Shown: piece after piece, positions 53,255-63,275 of the stretch
Position numbering within the stretch: the first letter of the stretch is position 1
Layout of the letters: each line of letters starts with the position of its first letter
DNA from: Billgrantia campisalis
GTDB taxonomy: Bacteria; Pseudomonadota; Gammaproteobacteria; Pseudomonadales; Halomonadaceae
DNA: 64,000 nucleotides
NCBI RefSeq assembly: GCF_022341425.1
Contig: NZ_JABFUC010000007.1
Location: 1-64,000 of the forward strand
Direction: 5' to 3'
Translations under genes and position numbers: made by a program
Notes under the pieces: model-generated
The model's input: only the letters and a program-made list of their open reading frames with translations
Told to the model about the DNA's origin: nothing
The model's database searches: none

Positions 53255-55843
53255 TCACGCCTCTCCCAGCAGCCCCAGGCTGGCGGCGGGGGCCTGGCGG
53301 CGCAGGCCGCGCGATAGCAGATGCCCGATGACGCCGATCAGCAAGGCGCCGCCCAGCGGCAACAGCAGCCACAGCCAGGGGTGCGGGCGTGGCGCCAGGT
53401 CGAGCCAGGCGACATAGATCCCGGCGGTGGCGAGCTCCGCCAGCAGCGCGCCCATCAGCCCGCTGGCCAGGCCGAGGATCGCGAACTCGGCGCCCTGGAC
53501 CCGTGAGATCAGCCGGTTGCCGGCGCCGAACACCCGCAGCAGGCCGCTCTCATGGGCGCGCTGGGGGCGGCTGGCGGTAAGCGCCGCGTAGAGCACGCTG
53601 ACGCCTGCCAGCAGCACGAAGCCGAGCACCAGCTCCACCGCCCGGGTGACCTGGGTGAGCACCTCGCGCACCTGGCCGAGGATGGCGTCGACGTTGAGCA
53701 GCGAGACACCGGGGAACTCCGCCACCAGGCGGCGCAGGGTGTCGCCCTGGTCGGCATCCAGATGGAAGGCGGTGATATAGCTGTGGCCGAAGCGCTCCAG
53801 CACCTCGGGCGGGAAGATCACGTAGAAGTTGGGCCGAAAGCTGTCCCAGTCCAGGTTGCGCAGGCTGGTGAGCTCGCCGACGATCTGCTGGCCGCCGATG
53901 GCGAAGGTGACGGTATCGCCAAGCGAGAGGCCGAAGCGCGCCGCCAGGCCGTCTTCCATGGAGATCGGTACCCGATCGCCCGGCGCCGCGCCGTTGTCGG
54001 CCGGTTCATCGAACCACTCACCGGCCACCAGGCGATTGCCCTCGGGCAGCTCGGCCTGCCAGGTGAGGTTGAGCTCGCGGCGCAGGGCGTTGTCGCCCCG
54101 GGACTCCACCGGCACCGCCTCCCGGGGCGGCTGGTCGTTGATGGCGCTGATGCGCCCGCGCACCATGGGGTAGAGGGCGGTGCGGTCGTCAGCGGCATCC
54201 TCCAGCGCGGCGATGAAGGGGTCGCGCTCGGCGGGCTGGATATTGATGGCGAAGTAGTTGGGGGTGTCCTCGGGCAGCTGCGCCTGCCAGGTGGTGAGCA
54301 GGTCGCCGCGCACCATGGCGATCATCGCCATGGCGAAGAAGGTCACCGCGAAGGCCAGCAGCTGGCCGAGGCTGGCGCTGCGCCGCCGCGCCAGCTGGCG
54401 CCCGCCCAGGCGCAGCGCCTGGTAGAACTCGCCGCGCCCGCCCTCGGCCCGGGGCAGCCGGGCGGCCAGGCGCAGCACCCCGCCGAGCAGCAGCGCGCCG
54501 AGCCCCCACAGCACCACCAGCATCACCAGGCCCCCCACCAGCAGCGCACCGGCCAGCCCCGGGTCGCCGGAGTAGAGCCACAGCAGACCGCCGAACACCA
54601 GGCTGGCCACCGCCACCACCACCCAGGCGGAGGCCGGCAGCGGGTCGAGCTCGCGGCGCAGCACCTTGAGCGCACTGACCCGCTTGAGCCGCAGCAGGGT
54701 CGGCCCGGCGAAGCCCACCAGCACTGCCAGGGCGGTGAGCACGCCCAGCGCCAGCGGCAGCATGCCCGGCGGCGGCAGGGTCAGCGGCAGGAAGGCGGTG
54801 AGCAGGCGCAGCAGCAACGCCTGGCCGACCAGCCCCAGCAGCGCCCCGAGCAGCGAGGCGGCCAGCGCCAGCCATAGCAGCTGCAGGGCGAACAGCCGGG
54901 TGAGTTCGCGCTGGGTGGCGCCGAAGCAGCGCAGCAGCGCGGCGGTATCCAGGTGGCGGTCGACGTAGCGGCGGGTGGCCATAGCCACGGCAACGCCGGC
55001 CAGCAGCACCGCGGCCAGGCCGGCCAGGCTGAGGTATTTCTCGGCGCGCTCCAGGGCGTTGCCCAGCTGGGGCCGGTCGCGGCGCACATCGCGCACCTCC
55101 ACGCCGTCCCGGGCGAGCTCGCGCAGCCGCGGGGCCAGGGCGTCCAGGGCGGCGGGCTCGCCGGCGCCGAGCAGGGTGTGGCTGACCCTGGAACCGGCCT
55201 GCACCAGGTTGCTGGCGGCCAGGTCGTCGGCGTGCATCATCAGCCGCGGGTTGAAGTTGCCGAAGCCGCCCTGCTGGTCGGGCTCACGCTCGATCAGGCC
55301 GGCCACGGTGAGTTCGATCTCCCCCACCCGCACCCGGTCGCCGAGTTCGGCCTCCAGCAGCAGCGCCAGGCGCGGCGCCAGCCAGGCCTCGCCGGGGGCG
55401 GGGCCGCGGGGCACGCTCTGCATGCCCTCCCCCAGGTCGACGAGGGCCTCGCCGTAGAGCGGATAGCGGCTATCCACCGCCTTGAGGCTGGCGGGGTGGA
55501 AGGCGTCGTCGAAGCTGACCATGGTGACCATGCCGGTCTGGTCGCTGAGCTCGAGACCGGCCTGCGCCAGGGTGCGGCGCAGGTCGTCGTCGAAGGGGCG
55601 GCTCTGCTCCAGCACCAGGTCGCCGCCCAGCAGCTGGCCGGCCTGGTGGGTCAGGCCCCGGTCCAGGCGGTCGAGGAAGAAGCCGATCATGGTGGAGGCG
55701 GCCACCGCCAGGGCCAGCGCCAGGAACAGCGCCCGCACGTCGCTGGCGCGCAGGTCGCGCAGCAGGCCGCGGGCCGAGAGGCGCAGGGTGCGCCCCGCCG
55801 AGGCCCGGGCGTCTGGGGCGGGGTGAGCGGCGGCCTGGCTCAT
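53255..55843 (-). CDS. ybbP: ABC transporter permease, YbbP-like (FtsX domains)
   Basis: 862 residues. An N-terminal membrane helix and large periplasmic part precede two FtsX-type blocks of three helices (SLAGLAAVLLAGVAVAMATR in the first; LVLGFVLLAGVSVLYAALTA in the last). Length and order match the YbbP family, partner of YbbA, which in E. coli also lies beside tesA. The MacB-like mechanochemical transport role is inferred. Start overlaps the ybbA stop (ATGA). Confidence 0.93.
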   Translation of the reverse strand: MSQAAAHPAPDARASAGRTLRLSARGLLRDLRASDVRALFLALALAVAASTMIGFFLDRLDRGLTHQAGQLLGGDLVLEQSRPFDDDLRRTLAQAGLELSDQTGMVTMVSFDDAFHPASLKAVDSRYPLYGEALVDLGEGMQSVPRGPAPGEAWLAPRLALLLEAELGDRVRVGEIELTVAGLIEREPDQQGGFGNFNPRLMMHADDLAASNLVQAGSRVSHTLLGAGEPAALDALAPRLRELARDGVEVRDVRRDRPQLGNALERAEKYLSLAGLAAVLLAGVAVAMATRRYVDRHLDTAALLRCFGATQRELTRLFALQLLWLALAASLLGALLGLVGQALLLRLLTAFLPLTLPPPGMLPLALGVLTALAVLVGFAGPTLLRLKRVSALKVLRRELDPLPASAWVVVAVASLVFGGLLWLYSGDPGLAGALLVGGLVMLVVLWGLGALLLGGVLRLAARLPRAEGGRGEFYQALRLGGRQLARRRSASLGQLLAFAVTFFAMAMIAMVRGDLLTTWQAQLPEDTPNYFAINIQPAERDPFIAALEDAADDRTALYPMVRGRISAINDQPPREAVPVESRGDNALRRELNLTWQAELPEGNRLVAGEWFDEPADNGAAPGDRVPISMEDGLAARFGLSLGDTVTFAIGGQQIVGELTSLRNLDWDSFRPNFYVIFPPEVLERFGHSYITAFHLDADQGDTLRRLVAEFPGVSLLNVDAILGQVREVLTQVTRAVELVLGFVLLAGVSVLYAALTASRPQRAHESGLLRVFGAGNRLISRVQGAEFAILGLASGLMGALLAELATAGIYVAWLDLAPRPHPWLWLLLPLGGALLIGVIGHLLSRGLRRQAPAASLGLLGEA

Positions 55844-56592
55844 GCGCTCACCTCGTCGAGGCGCATCTCGCTGAGCCGCCCGTCTTCAAGCTCCAGGCAG
55901 CGGTCGCAGCGCCGCGCCAGGGCGTGGTCGTGGGTGACCAGCACCAGGGTGGTGCCGGCCTCGCGGTTGAGGGCGAACAGCAGGTCGATGATGCGCGCCC
56001 CGGTGGCCTGGTCCAGGTTGCCGGTGGGCTCGTCGGCGAACACCAGCTCGGCGCCGGTGACGAAGGCCCGGGCCAGGGCCACCCTCTGCTGCTCACCGCC
56101 GGAGAGCTGCTTGGGCAGGTGGTCGAGGCGCTCTGCCAGGCCGACCCGGGTCAGCCAGTCGCGGGCCCGGGTGGCGGTGTCGGGCAGCGGCGAGAGCTCC
56201 AGCGGCAGCAGCACGTTCTCCAGCGCGGTCAGGGTCGGCAGCAGCTGGAAGTTCTGGAAGACGAAGCCCACCCGCCCGGCGCGCAGCCGCGCCCGGCCGT
56301 CCTCGTCCAGCTCGCCCAGCGACTGGCCGAACAGCTCGAGGGTGCCACCCGTGGGCTGGTCCAGGCCGGCCAGCAGCCCCAGCAGGGTCGACTTGCCGGC
56401 GCCGCTCTGGCCGAGGATCGCCACGCTCTCGCCGGGGAACACCGTCATGTCCAAACCACTCAGAATGGTGAGCTGCCGTTCGCCGCTGGTGACCTGCTTG
56501 ACCAGCCGCTCGGCGTGTAGAATCGGCCTGGTCCCCCCGGCTACCGGGGCATCGGGCGTCGAAACAGCATCACGAGTCGAGGAGTGGGACAT
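55840..56592 (-). CDS. ybbA: ABC transporter ATP-binding protein, YbbA-like
   Basis: 250 residues. Walker A GQSGAGKST, signature LSGGEQQRVALARAF, Walker B LVFADEPTGNLD and switch His in LVTHDHAL; it belongs to the LolD/MacB ATPase group. It is divergent from tesA, an order conserved in many gammaproteobacteria. The start codon at 56592 lies only 25 bp from the tesA start, so each gene's promoter must overlap the other's 5' end. Confidence 0.94.
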   Translation of the reverse strand: MSHSSTRDAVSTPDAPVAGGTRPILHAERLVKQVTSGERQLTILSGLDMTVFPGESVAILGQSGAGKSTLLGLLAGLDQPTGGTLELFGQSLGELDEDGRARLRAGRVGFVFQNFQLLPTLTALENVLLPLELSPLPDTATRARDWLTRVGLAERLDHLPKQLSGGEQQRVALARAFVTGAELVFADEPTGNLDQATGARIIDLLFALNREAGTTLVLVTHDHALARRCDRCLELEDGRLSEMRLDEVSA

Positions 56593-56617
56593 GGTGAAGG
56601 GCTTCCCCAGAGGTTGG

Positions 56618-57283
56618 ATGGTGACATATCGCCGGCTCGGCCTGGCGATTATCGCCGGCGCCGGGCTGTGGCTGGCCGCGCTGGTGGCCGTAGCGGACGA
56701 ACGCCCGCTGCTGCTGGTGATGGGCGACAGCCTGAGCGCCGCCTACGGCATCGAGCAGCAGGAGGGCTGGGTCAGTTTGCTGGAAGCGCGGCTCGACGGG
56801 AAGGCCAGGGTGGTCAACGCCAGCATCAGCGGCGAGACCTCCAGCGGCGGCGCCAGCCGGCTTCCCGAGCTACTCGGACAGCTCGAGCCGGACATTGTTC
56901 TGCTCGAGCTGGGCGGCAACGACGGCTTGCGCGGCCTGCCGCCGGGCCAGTTCCGCAACAACCTGGCGAGCATGATCGAGGCGAGCCTGGACGCCGAGGC
57001 CGAGGTGCTGCTGCTGGGCATCGATATTCCGCCCAACTACGGCCAGGCCTACCGCGACGCCTTCACCGGGGTCTATTTTGAGCTCGCCGAGGCCTACGAG
57101 ATCGCGCTGGTGCCCTTCCTGCTCGAGGGCGTGGCGCTGGAAGCGGGGCTGATGCAGTCCGACGGCATCCACCCCACCGCCGCGGCTCAGCCACGAATCC
57201 TCGATAACGTCTGGCCCGAGCTCGCCCCGCTGCTGGAGGAGAGCGGCCTGGCACTGGCCGACGACTCGCGGCCGGTCCGTTGA
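56618..57283 (+). CDS. tesA: Periplasmic acyl-CoA thioesterase I / arylesterase (SGNH hydrolase)
   Basis: 221 residues. A signal peptide (LGLAIIAGAGLWLAALVAVA) precedes the SGNH blocks: GDSLSAAYGI with the nucleophile Ser, NASISGETSSGGASRL with Gly, LELGGNDGLRG with Asn, and DGIHPTAAAQ with Asp and His. The ATG at 56618 preceded by AGAGG is chosen; an upstream ATG at 56591 would overlap the ybbA start codon. It hydrolyses thio- and carboxyl esters in the periplasm. Confidence 0.95.
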   Translation: MVTYRRLGLAIIAGAGLWLAALVAVADERPLLLVMGDSLSAAYGIEQQEGWVSLLEARLDGKARVVNASISGETSSGGASRLPELLGQLEPDIVLLELGGNDGLRGLPPGQFRNNLASMIEASLDAEAEVLLLGIDIPPNYGQAYRDAFTGVYFELAEAYEIALVPFLLEGVALEAGLMQSDGIHPTAAAQPRILDNVWPELAPLLEESGLALADDSRPVR

Positions 57284-57325
57284 TGGACTAAACTTGGACC
57301 AGTCGAATTCGCCCCGGAGCCCACC

Positions 57326-57589
57326 ATGCGCACCGAAACCATCAGCTACCTGAAGCAGAACGCCGCGACGCTCGATGTCGAGGAGCCCCTGGTGATCACC
57401 CAGAAGGGCAAGCCCACCTATGTGGTCGAGTCCTATGCCGCCCACGAGCGGCGCGAACAGGCGATCGCTCTGCTCAAGCTGCTGAGCCTGGGCGAGAAGA
57501 GCCGTGAAGAGGGCAAGACCATGAGCGCCGAAGAGTTCATGGCCCGGCTGAAGGAGGATGAAAGGGCCGAGCTGGGCGAAAGGCTGTGA
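57326..57589 (+). CDS. Phd/YefM-like antitoxin
   Basis: 87 residues. The N-terminal part (LKQNAATLDVEEPLVITQKG followed by KPTYVVESY) is the Phd/YefM DNA-binding fold; the C-terminal acidic helix would wrap the toxin. GGAG precedes ATG 57326. It overlaps the downstream toxin gene as GTGA. It probably represses its own promoter. Confidence 0.88.
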   Translation: MRTETISYLKQNAATLDVEEPLVITQKGKPTYVVESYAAHERREQAIALLKLLSLGEKSREEGKTMSAEEFMARLKEDERAELGERL

Positions 57590-57933
57590 CCCCTCCCCTT
57601 CCCGTCACCCTTGAAGACACCGCCCTTCGGTCACTGCGTCGCTGTCGCCACTTCCTCATCGATCACCAGGAGTGGCCCCCGGCAGAGGCTCACGCCCACA
57701 CCCAGAAACTCGTCGCTGCGGCTCTGCAACGCCTTGCCGAACACCCGGGAGCCTATCCGGCGTGTCGACTGGCCCTGGAGCTGGGCATCAGCCACTACCG
57801 TGAGCTGCTGATCGATGGCTATCGTGTCATCTATCGTGTCTGGACCGAGCCACAGCAGGTCAGCGTCTACCTCTTCGCCCATCAGCGCCAGGACTTCAAA
57901 ACGCTCCTCTTCGAGTATCAGCTGCTCTCCTGA
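57586..57933 (+). CDS. ParE/RelE-family toxin
   Basis: 115 residues starting at a GTG that overlaps the antitoxin stop. The fold pattern is helices followed by ISHYRELLIDGYRVIYRVWT and VSVYLFAHQRQDF, the end strands of RelE/ParE proteins. Whether it poisons gyrase (ParE) or cuts mRNA (RelE) cannot be told. Its 3' end overlaps the convergent EamA gene by 16 bp. Confidence 0.88.
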   Translation: MTPPLPVTLEDTALRSLRRCRHFLIDHQEWPPAEAHAHTQKLVAAALQRLAEHPGAYPACRLALELGISHYRELLIDGYRVIYRVWTEPQQVSVYLFAHQRQDFKTLLFEYQLLS

Positions 57934-58814
57934 GCCGCCGGCACCGAGCTCTTCTGCCACTGCTGCAGGCCCAGCCCGCCGAGGATCAGCACCAGCCCCA
58001 CCAGGGTCGAGGGCAGGATCGGCTCGCCGACGATGAAGAACAGCAGCAGCAGCGACACCGGCGGCGAGAGGAAGATCAGGTTGGAGACCTTGGCGGTGCG
58101 TGACACCCGGTGCACGGCGAGCTGCCAGAGCACGAAGGCGATGCCCATCTCGAACAGCCCCACGTAGATCCCCGCGGAGAGCCCCGCCCAGCCGTGCCAC
58201 TGGAAACCCGGCCCCGCCAGCAGCAGCAGGGTAAGCACCGGCACCCCGACGCTGAAGTTCTGCCACTGGGCCACCAGTGGCGGGCGGTGATCGCGGGCGT
58301 TGAGCAGCCAGTAGAGCGCCCAGATCAGCGTTGAGGCCAGCGCCAGGCCCACGCCCAGGGGGTCGGCGAAGGCCACGTCGAAAATGGCGCCGCGGGTGGC
58401 GATCACCCACACCCCCGAATAGGCGATCAGCCCCGCCAGCACGTCGATGCGGGTCAGCCGCTGGCCGAGAATCGGCACCGCCAGCAGCGCCATGGCCAGC
58501 GCCCAGGTGTAGTTGAGCGCCATGGCCTCCTGCCCGGGCAGACGGTCGTAGGCGCCGAACAGCAGCAGGTAGTAGGCCACCGGGTTCATCAGCCCCGCCC
58601 AGGCGGCGGTGCGCCAGCCATGCCGGAGCGCCTGGCCGGCGAGCCCCTGACGCGCCACCAGCACGCCGATCAGCGCCCAGGAGACCAGCGAGGCGAGCCA
58701 CATCAGCTCCAGCGGGCTCATGTAGCCCAGCGCCACCTTGAAGGCGGTGGCCACCGTGGACCACAGCGCCACCGCGCCCAGCCCGAAGAGCATGGCCTGA
58801 CGGTCCTGTTTCAT
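57918..58814 (-). CDS. DMT-superfamily transporter with two EamA domains
   Basis: 298 residues with ten hydrophobic segments in two similar halves (LFGLGAVALWSTVATAFKVA opening the first; GVGLALASTLIWALYWLLNA opening the second). EamA carriers export small metabolites or amino acids; the substrate is unknown. AGGAG precedes ATG 58814. Confidence 0.92.
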   Translation of the reverse strand: MKQDRQAMLFGLGAVALWSTVATAFKVALGYMSPLELMWLASLVSWALIGVLVARQGLAGQALRHGWRTAAWAGLMNPVAYYLLLFGAYDRLPGQEAMALNYTWALAMALLAVPILGQRLTRIDVLAGLIAYSGVWVIATRGAIFDVAFADPLGVGLALASTLIWALYWLLNARDHRPPLVAQWQNFSVGVPVLTLLLLAGPGFQWHGWAGLSAGIYVGLFEMGIAFVLWQLAVHRVSRTAKVSNLIFLSPPVSLLLLFFIVGEPILPSTLVGLVLILGGLGLQQWQKSSVPAAQESS

Positions 58815-58829
58815 TGGAGCTCCTGTCTA

Positions 58830-58973
58830 AGGAAACACTGCACAAATGACTGCACGAGCGAATCGCTGCGTTGCGCGGTGCGCGGAATCCTCACATATAC
58901 CCCATATGCTCCGGTTCCTGTGCGCCGTGCGCCTTGCGCTTCATCTCGCTCGTCTATTTGTACAGCACTTCCC
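58830..58973. mobile_element. MITE-like element with TA target duplication
   Basis: A 144-bp non-coding unit whose ends are imperfect inverted repeats (AGGAAACACTGCACAAAT and, inverted, GGGAAGTGCTGTACAAAT; 13 of 18 match). It is flanked by TA on both sides (58828-58829 and 58974-58975), as for IS630/Tc1-mariner-type elements. The right TA is part of the HEPN gene stop codon. Confidence 0.6.
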
Positions 58974-59452
58974 TAACGGGCAATATGGCGACGCTGGAAA
59001 TCCCGACAGCGCTCGAGGGTCCGGGCGAGCAGCGGATAGAGTCGGCTGGCGGCATTGATGTTGTCGGCGATGGCGGCATTGTCGCTGAGGTATTCATGGG
59101 CGAAGGCGTTGCGCAGCAGCCGGATCTGGAGCCAGTCATCCAGATGCTCCAGCACGCCGAACTTCTCCATCCGATTGAGCGTGTCCAGCAGGGAGACATC
59201 CTGGGAGGTATCTTCCAGGCTGGCCCTGGCCAGAGCGCGAAACAGCTTGCCGGCCATGAAATCCTGTAGCTTTCCAAAGCGGCCCAGAAAGAGGTCGAGC
59301 CGGTCGATGGCGTCGTCATCCAGCGACGCCACCTGCTCGGCCGATAGCGGGACATCCTGCTGGATCGCCTGCCACGAGCGCTCCAGGTATTGCGCCATCC
59401 GCGTGGCCGCGTCCAGTTGATCGAGCAGTATTTCTTCCGGCGTGGAGGTCAC
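58973..59452 (-). CDS. HEPN-domain protein of a second MNT/HEPN pair
   Basis: 159 residues starting at GTG 59452, which overlaps the nucleotidyltransferase stop as GTGA. It has the HEPN signature R114-x4-H119-E-Y in IRLLRNAFAHEYLSD, and DRLDLFLGRFGKLQDFMAGK earlier. Layout equals the pair at 46010-46788. The stop codon TAG lies on the edge of the MITE-like element. Confidence 0.88.
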   Translation of the reverse strand: MTSTPEEILLDQLDAATRMAQYLERSWQAIQQDVPLSAEQVASLDDDAIDRLDLFLGRFGKLQDFMAGKLFRALARASLEDTSQDVSLLDTLNRMEKFGVLEHLDDWLQIRLLRNAFAHEYLSDNAAIADNINAASRLYPLLARTLERCRDFQRRHIAR

Positions 59453-59751
59453 AGGCGCACTCCCTGTTGCAAGGCGTCGCGATGAATGGGCCGCAGGGGC
59501 TGTTCGTCGCTGCGAATCAGCAGGTCGATACGCTGGGGCCCCAGCCGCTCCCAGAGGCACCGCTGCAGCGCTACCTTGGCCTCCAGCCAGCCGGGCATGG
59601 GCGGGGCATGGACCTCGATATAGAGGTCGATATCCCCGCCGCGCCGGCTGTCGTCGACCCGCGAGCCAAACAGGTAGACCCGGGCGTCGGGGCCCAGCAC
59701 CTCGGCCACGGCATCCTTGATGGCGTCAACCTGCGTATCGGTGAGTCTCAT
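59449..59751 (-). CDS. Minimal nucleotidyltransferase of the second MNT/HEPN pair
   Basis: 100 residues. YLFGSRVDDSRRGGDIDLYI is the GSx10DxD catalytic motif, and QRIDLLIRSDEQ supplies the third acidic residue. It is a paralogue of the 46489-46788 protein, sharing the opening MRLTD and the motif spacing. Start ATG 59751 is favoured over a longer frame that enters the MITE-like element. Confidence 0.88.
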   Translation of the reverse strand: MRLTDTQVDAIKDAVAEVLGPDARVYLFGSRVDDSRRGGDIDLYIEVHAPPMPGWLEAKVALQRCLWERLGPQRIDLLIRSDEQPLRPIHRDALQQGVRL

Positions 59752-59798
59752 TGCGCTCTCCCTCAGGTGCATGTTCTGATCATGGCATACCCCCCCTA

Positions 59799-59939
59799 GG
59801 CTCTGTCCGAAAACTGGCTGCGCTCGACCATACGGCGTTAAAAATCGGCTCAAAGTACTCATTTACACCCCGTAAACTCCGTCTTTTCACCGATTTTTGC
59901 CTTGTCTGGCCTTCGCTCGCCGACTTTTCAGACAAAGCC
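59799..59939. mobile_element. Second MITE-like element with TA target duplication
   Basis: A 141-bp unit unlike the first in sequence, with terminal inverted repeats GGCTCTGTCCGAAAA and, inverted, GGCTTTGTCTGAAAA. TA dinucleotides flank it (59797-59798 and 59940-59941). The right TA belongs to the stop codon of the SelW-like gene. No coding frame. Confidence 0.65.
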
Positions 59940-60208
59940 TAACGATCAATATGCCCCAGGTCGCGTCCCGGGGCGAGGCGGTCGCGGACCCTCTGCTTGA
60001 GGATCTTGCTGTCGGGGAAGCCGCCGTCGCGCTTGCGCTCCCAGATCGATTCGTCGTCGTAGAAGATCTCGAAATAGCCGCCGTGGGAGGGCGCCAGCGC
60101 CACTTCCTCCAGTTCCTCGCCAAAGGTGGAGAGCAGCTCCTGAGCCAGCCAGGCGCTGCGCAGCAGCCACTGACACTGGGTGCAGTAGTGGATGCGAATC
60201 CGTGACAT
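59939..60208 (-). CDS. SelW/Rdx-family thioredoxin-like protein
   Basis: 89 residues. The CxxC redox motif is HYCTQCQWLLR (C9, C12), followed by LLSTFGEELEEVALAPSHGG and FPDSKILKQRVRDRL, typical of the SelT/SelW/SelH family with cysteine in place of selenocysteine. The TAG stop is formed at the border of the MITE-like element, so the natural C-terminus may have been changed by that insertion. Confidence 0.92.
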   Translation of the reverse strand: MSRIRIHYCTQCQWLLRSAWLAQELLSTFGEELEEVALAPSHGGYFEIFYDDESIWERKRDGGFPDSKILKQRVRDRLAPGRDLGHIDR

Positions 60209-60439
60209 GGTGTCTTCCCGTCGAAAATAATTGGGATCTTAATGATACCAGCCAAGGCGCCCTGGATGGTCGAACGCGGGCGGCACCCAGCCACCGCGGA
60301 ACGTAGCGCCGGCGCGAGGCATCAGGGGCATTGCGATGCGTTGTGATTGTCAACGGGCCGCCGGCTGGCCATGATATAGCATTGAACCGAGCCGCTGCGG
60401 CAAGCCCGTGTGCCAGGAACCGCGACAGGAACGCCTAGT

Positions 60440-60874
60440 ATGAAACGATCCCCACTGATCAGCCCGGAACTGCTCGAGCGCATCATCGACGCCTCGGAAG
60501 ACGGCATCGTGGTCGCCGAACAAGAAGGCGACGAGAACATCCTGATCTACGTCAACCAGGGGTTCGAGCGTCTGACCGGCTACAGTGCCGACGAGATCCT
60601 CTATCGGGACTGCCGCTTCCTGCAGAACGAGGACCACGACCAGCCGGCCCTGGACGTCATCCGCAAGGCGCTCGCCGAGGGCCGCCCCTGCCGCGAGGTG
60701 CTGCGCAACTACCGCAAGGACGGCACCCTGTTCTGGAACGAGCTGTCGATCACCCCGATGTACGATGAAGACGACAAGCTGACCTATTTTATCGGCGTGC
60801 AGAAGGACGTGACCGAGCGCGTCGAGGCGCAGCAGGCGTTGGAGCGGCTCAAGGCCGAACACGGCCTCTCCTGA
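60440..60874 (+). CDS. Short LOV (light-oxygen-voltage) photosensor protein
   Basis: 144 residues, almost entirely one PAS/LOV domain with a short C-terminal helix. The flavin-cysteinyl motif reads YRDCRFLQ with Cys58; conserved flavin contacts follow at Asn90, Asn100 and Gln121 (FIGVQKDVTER). The canonical Asn before the Cys is Asp. There is no effector domain, as in the short LOV proteins of Pseudomonas putida. It should bind FMN and form a blue-light adduct. AGGA about ten bases upstream supports ATG 60440. Confidence 0.9.
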   Translation: MKRSPLISPELLERIIDASEDGIVVAEQEGDENILIYVNQGFERLTGYSADEILYRDCRFLQNEDHDQPALDVIRKALAEGRPCREVLRNYRKDGTLFWNELSITPMYDEDDKLTYFIGVQKDVTERVEAQQALERLKAEHGLS

Positions 60875-60946
60875 GGAACCGCACCCTTCCACGGTGAAGC
60901 CTGCGACGCACTGCCGCTCCCCCGCAAAAAAAATCGCCGCCAGGGT

Positions 60947-60975
60947 ATTGCACTTCCCCGCTTCCCGCTTTATAT
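60947..60975 (+). promoter_or_regulatory. Sigma-70-type promoter
   Basis: -35 TTGCAC (60947-60952), 17-bp spacer, -10 TATATA (60970-60975). It would give a leader of about 110 nt for the 61095 gene, containing hairpins such as GACCGC-CCGA-GCGGTC. Confidence 0.65.
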
Positions 60976-61094
60976 AGCCGTCAGGTGCCGCCGAGCGGTG
61001 CCATGGCGCTTCCGGTCCGTCGCTTCGGACGCGAAGCGAATCTGTGATACATCGACCGCCCGAGCGGTCGGCTGTGGCCATGGGAGGACGTCGC

Positions 61095-61301
61095 ATGAGC
61101 CGTGAACCCCTTCTCGATGACTCACCTGACGACGATCAGGATATCTTCGAGGCCGTCAACGACGACGACTACACCCGCCCACGCGCCCAAAGCCGCGCCG
61201 AGACCCTACGCGCCCGCCGCCGCGTCGAGGCGCTGTTGGAAGAGCGTCGCCTGAGGCGCGCCATCGAGGACGACTGGGCCCTGGACGAGGAAGAGGAATA
61301 A
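61095..61301 (+). CDS. Small acidic protein, PA3496-like
   Basis: 68 residues. Acidic N-terminus (DDSPDDDQDIFEAVNDDD), then a basic helix RVEALLEERRLRRAIEDDW and an acidic tail. The helix resembles the PA3496 family of small gammaproteobacterial proteins, for which an envelope role has been proposed. GGGAGG precedes ATG 61095. Assignment rests on this short motif only. Confidence 0.65.
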   Translation: MSREPLLDDSPDDDQDIFEAVNDDDYTRPRAQSRAETLRARRRVEALLEERRLRRAIEDDWALDEEEE

Positions 61302-61306
61302 GGGGC

Positions 61307-61348
61307 CAGGTTCGAGGTTCGAGGTTCGAGGTTCGAGGTTCGAGGAAA
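61307..61348. repeat. Heptamer array of GAGGTTC
   Basis: Four perfect GAGGTTC units (61314-61341) with one imperfect unit on each side. It begins five bases after the stop codon of the small acidic protein gene. Confidence 0.93.
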
Positions 61349-61388
61349 CGAGCAGTTGCTGGCTGGTGTCGGTCCTTGGTGATCTTGT

Positions 61389-61409
61389 CGCCCCTCGCCC
61401 CTCGCCCCT
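61389..61409. repeat. Heptamer array, three copies of CGCCCCT
   Basis: Three perfect units, opposite in polarity to the array 40 bp to the left, so the pair could fold into an imperfect stem in the small-protein to ettA gap. The same unit appears in the arrays at 48619 and 63205. Confidence 0.9.
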
Positions 61410-61496
61410 CGCGTCCTAACAAGTAGCGCACTGGCCTTTCCCCGCAGTGGCCACTATCATCGTGGCCACTGAAACCCCTCAACCCAGTGGATTTCC

Positions 61497-63158
<1,662 letters not shown>

Positions 63159-63160
63159 CT

Positions 63161-63274
63161 GAGGATCGAGGGCCGAGGGGGGCGAGGCACAAGGACGCCC
63201 GCCCCCTCGCACCTCGCCCCTCGAACCTCGCCCCTCGAACCTCGAACCTCGAACCTCGAACCTCGAACCTCGCC
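63161..63274. repeat. Heptamer arrays of both polarities after ettA
   Basis: A G-rich stretch of about four units (63161-63188, GAGGATC, GAGGGCC, GAGGGGG, then degenerate) is followed 16 bp later by ten C-rich units (63205-63274): CCTCGCA, three CCTCGCC and six CCTCGAA. The acyltransferase stop codon begins one base beyond the array. The opposed arrays could form a hairpin between the convergent genes. Confidence 0.92.
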
Positions 63275-63275
63275 C

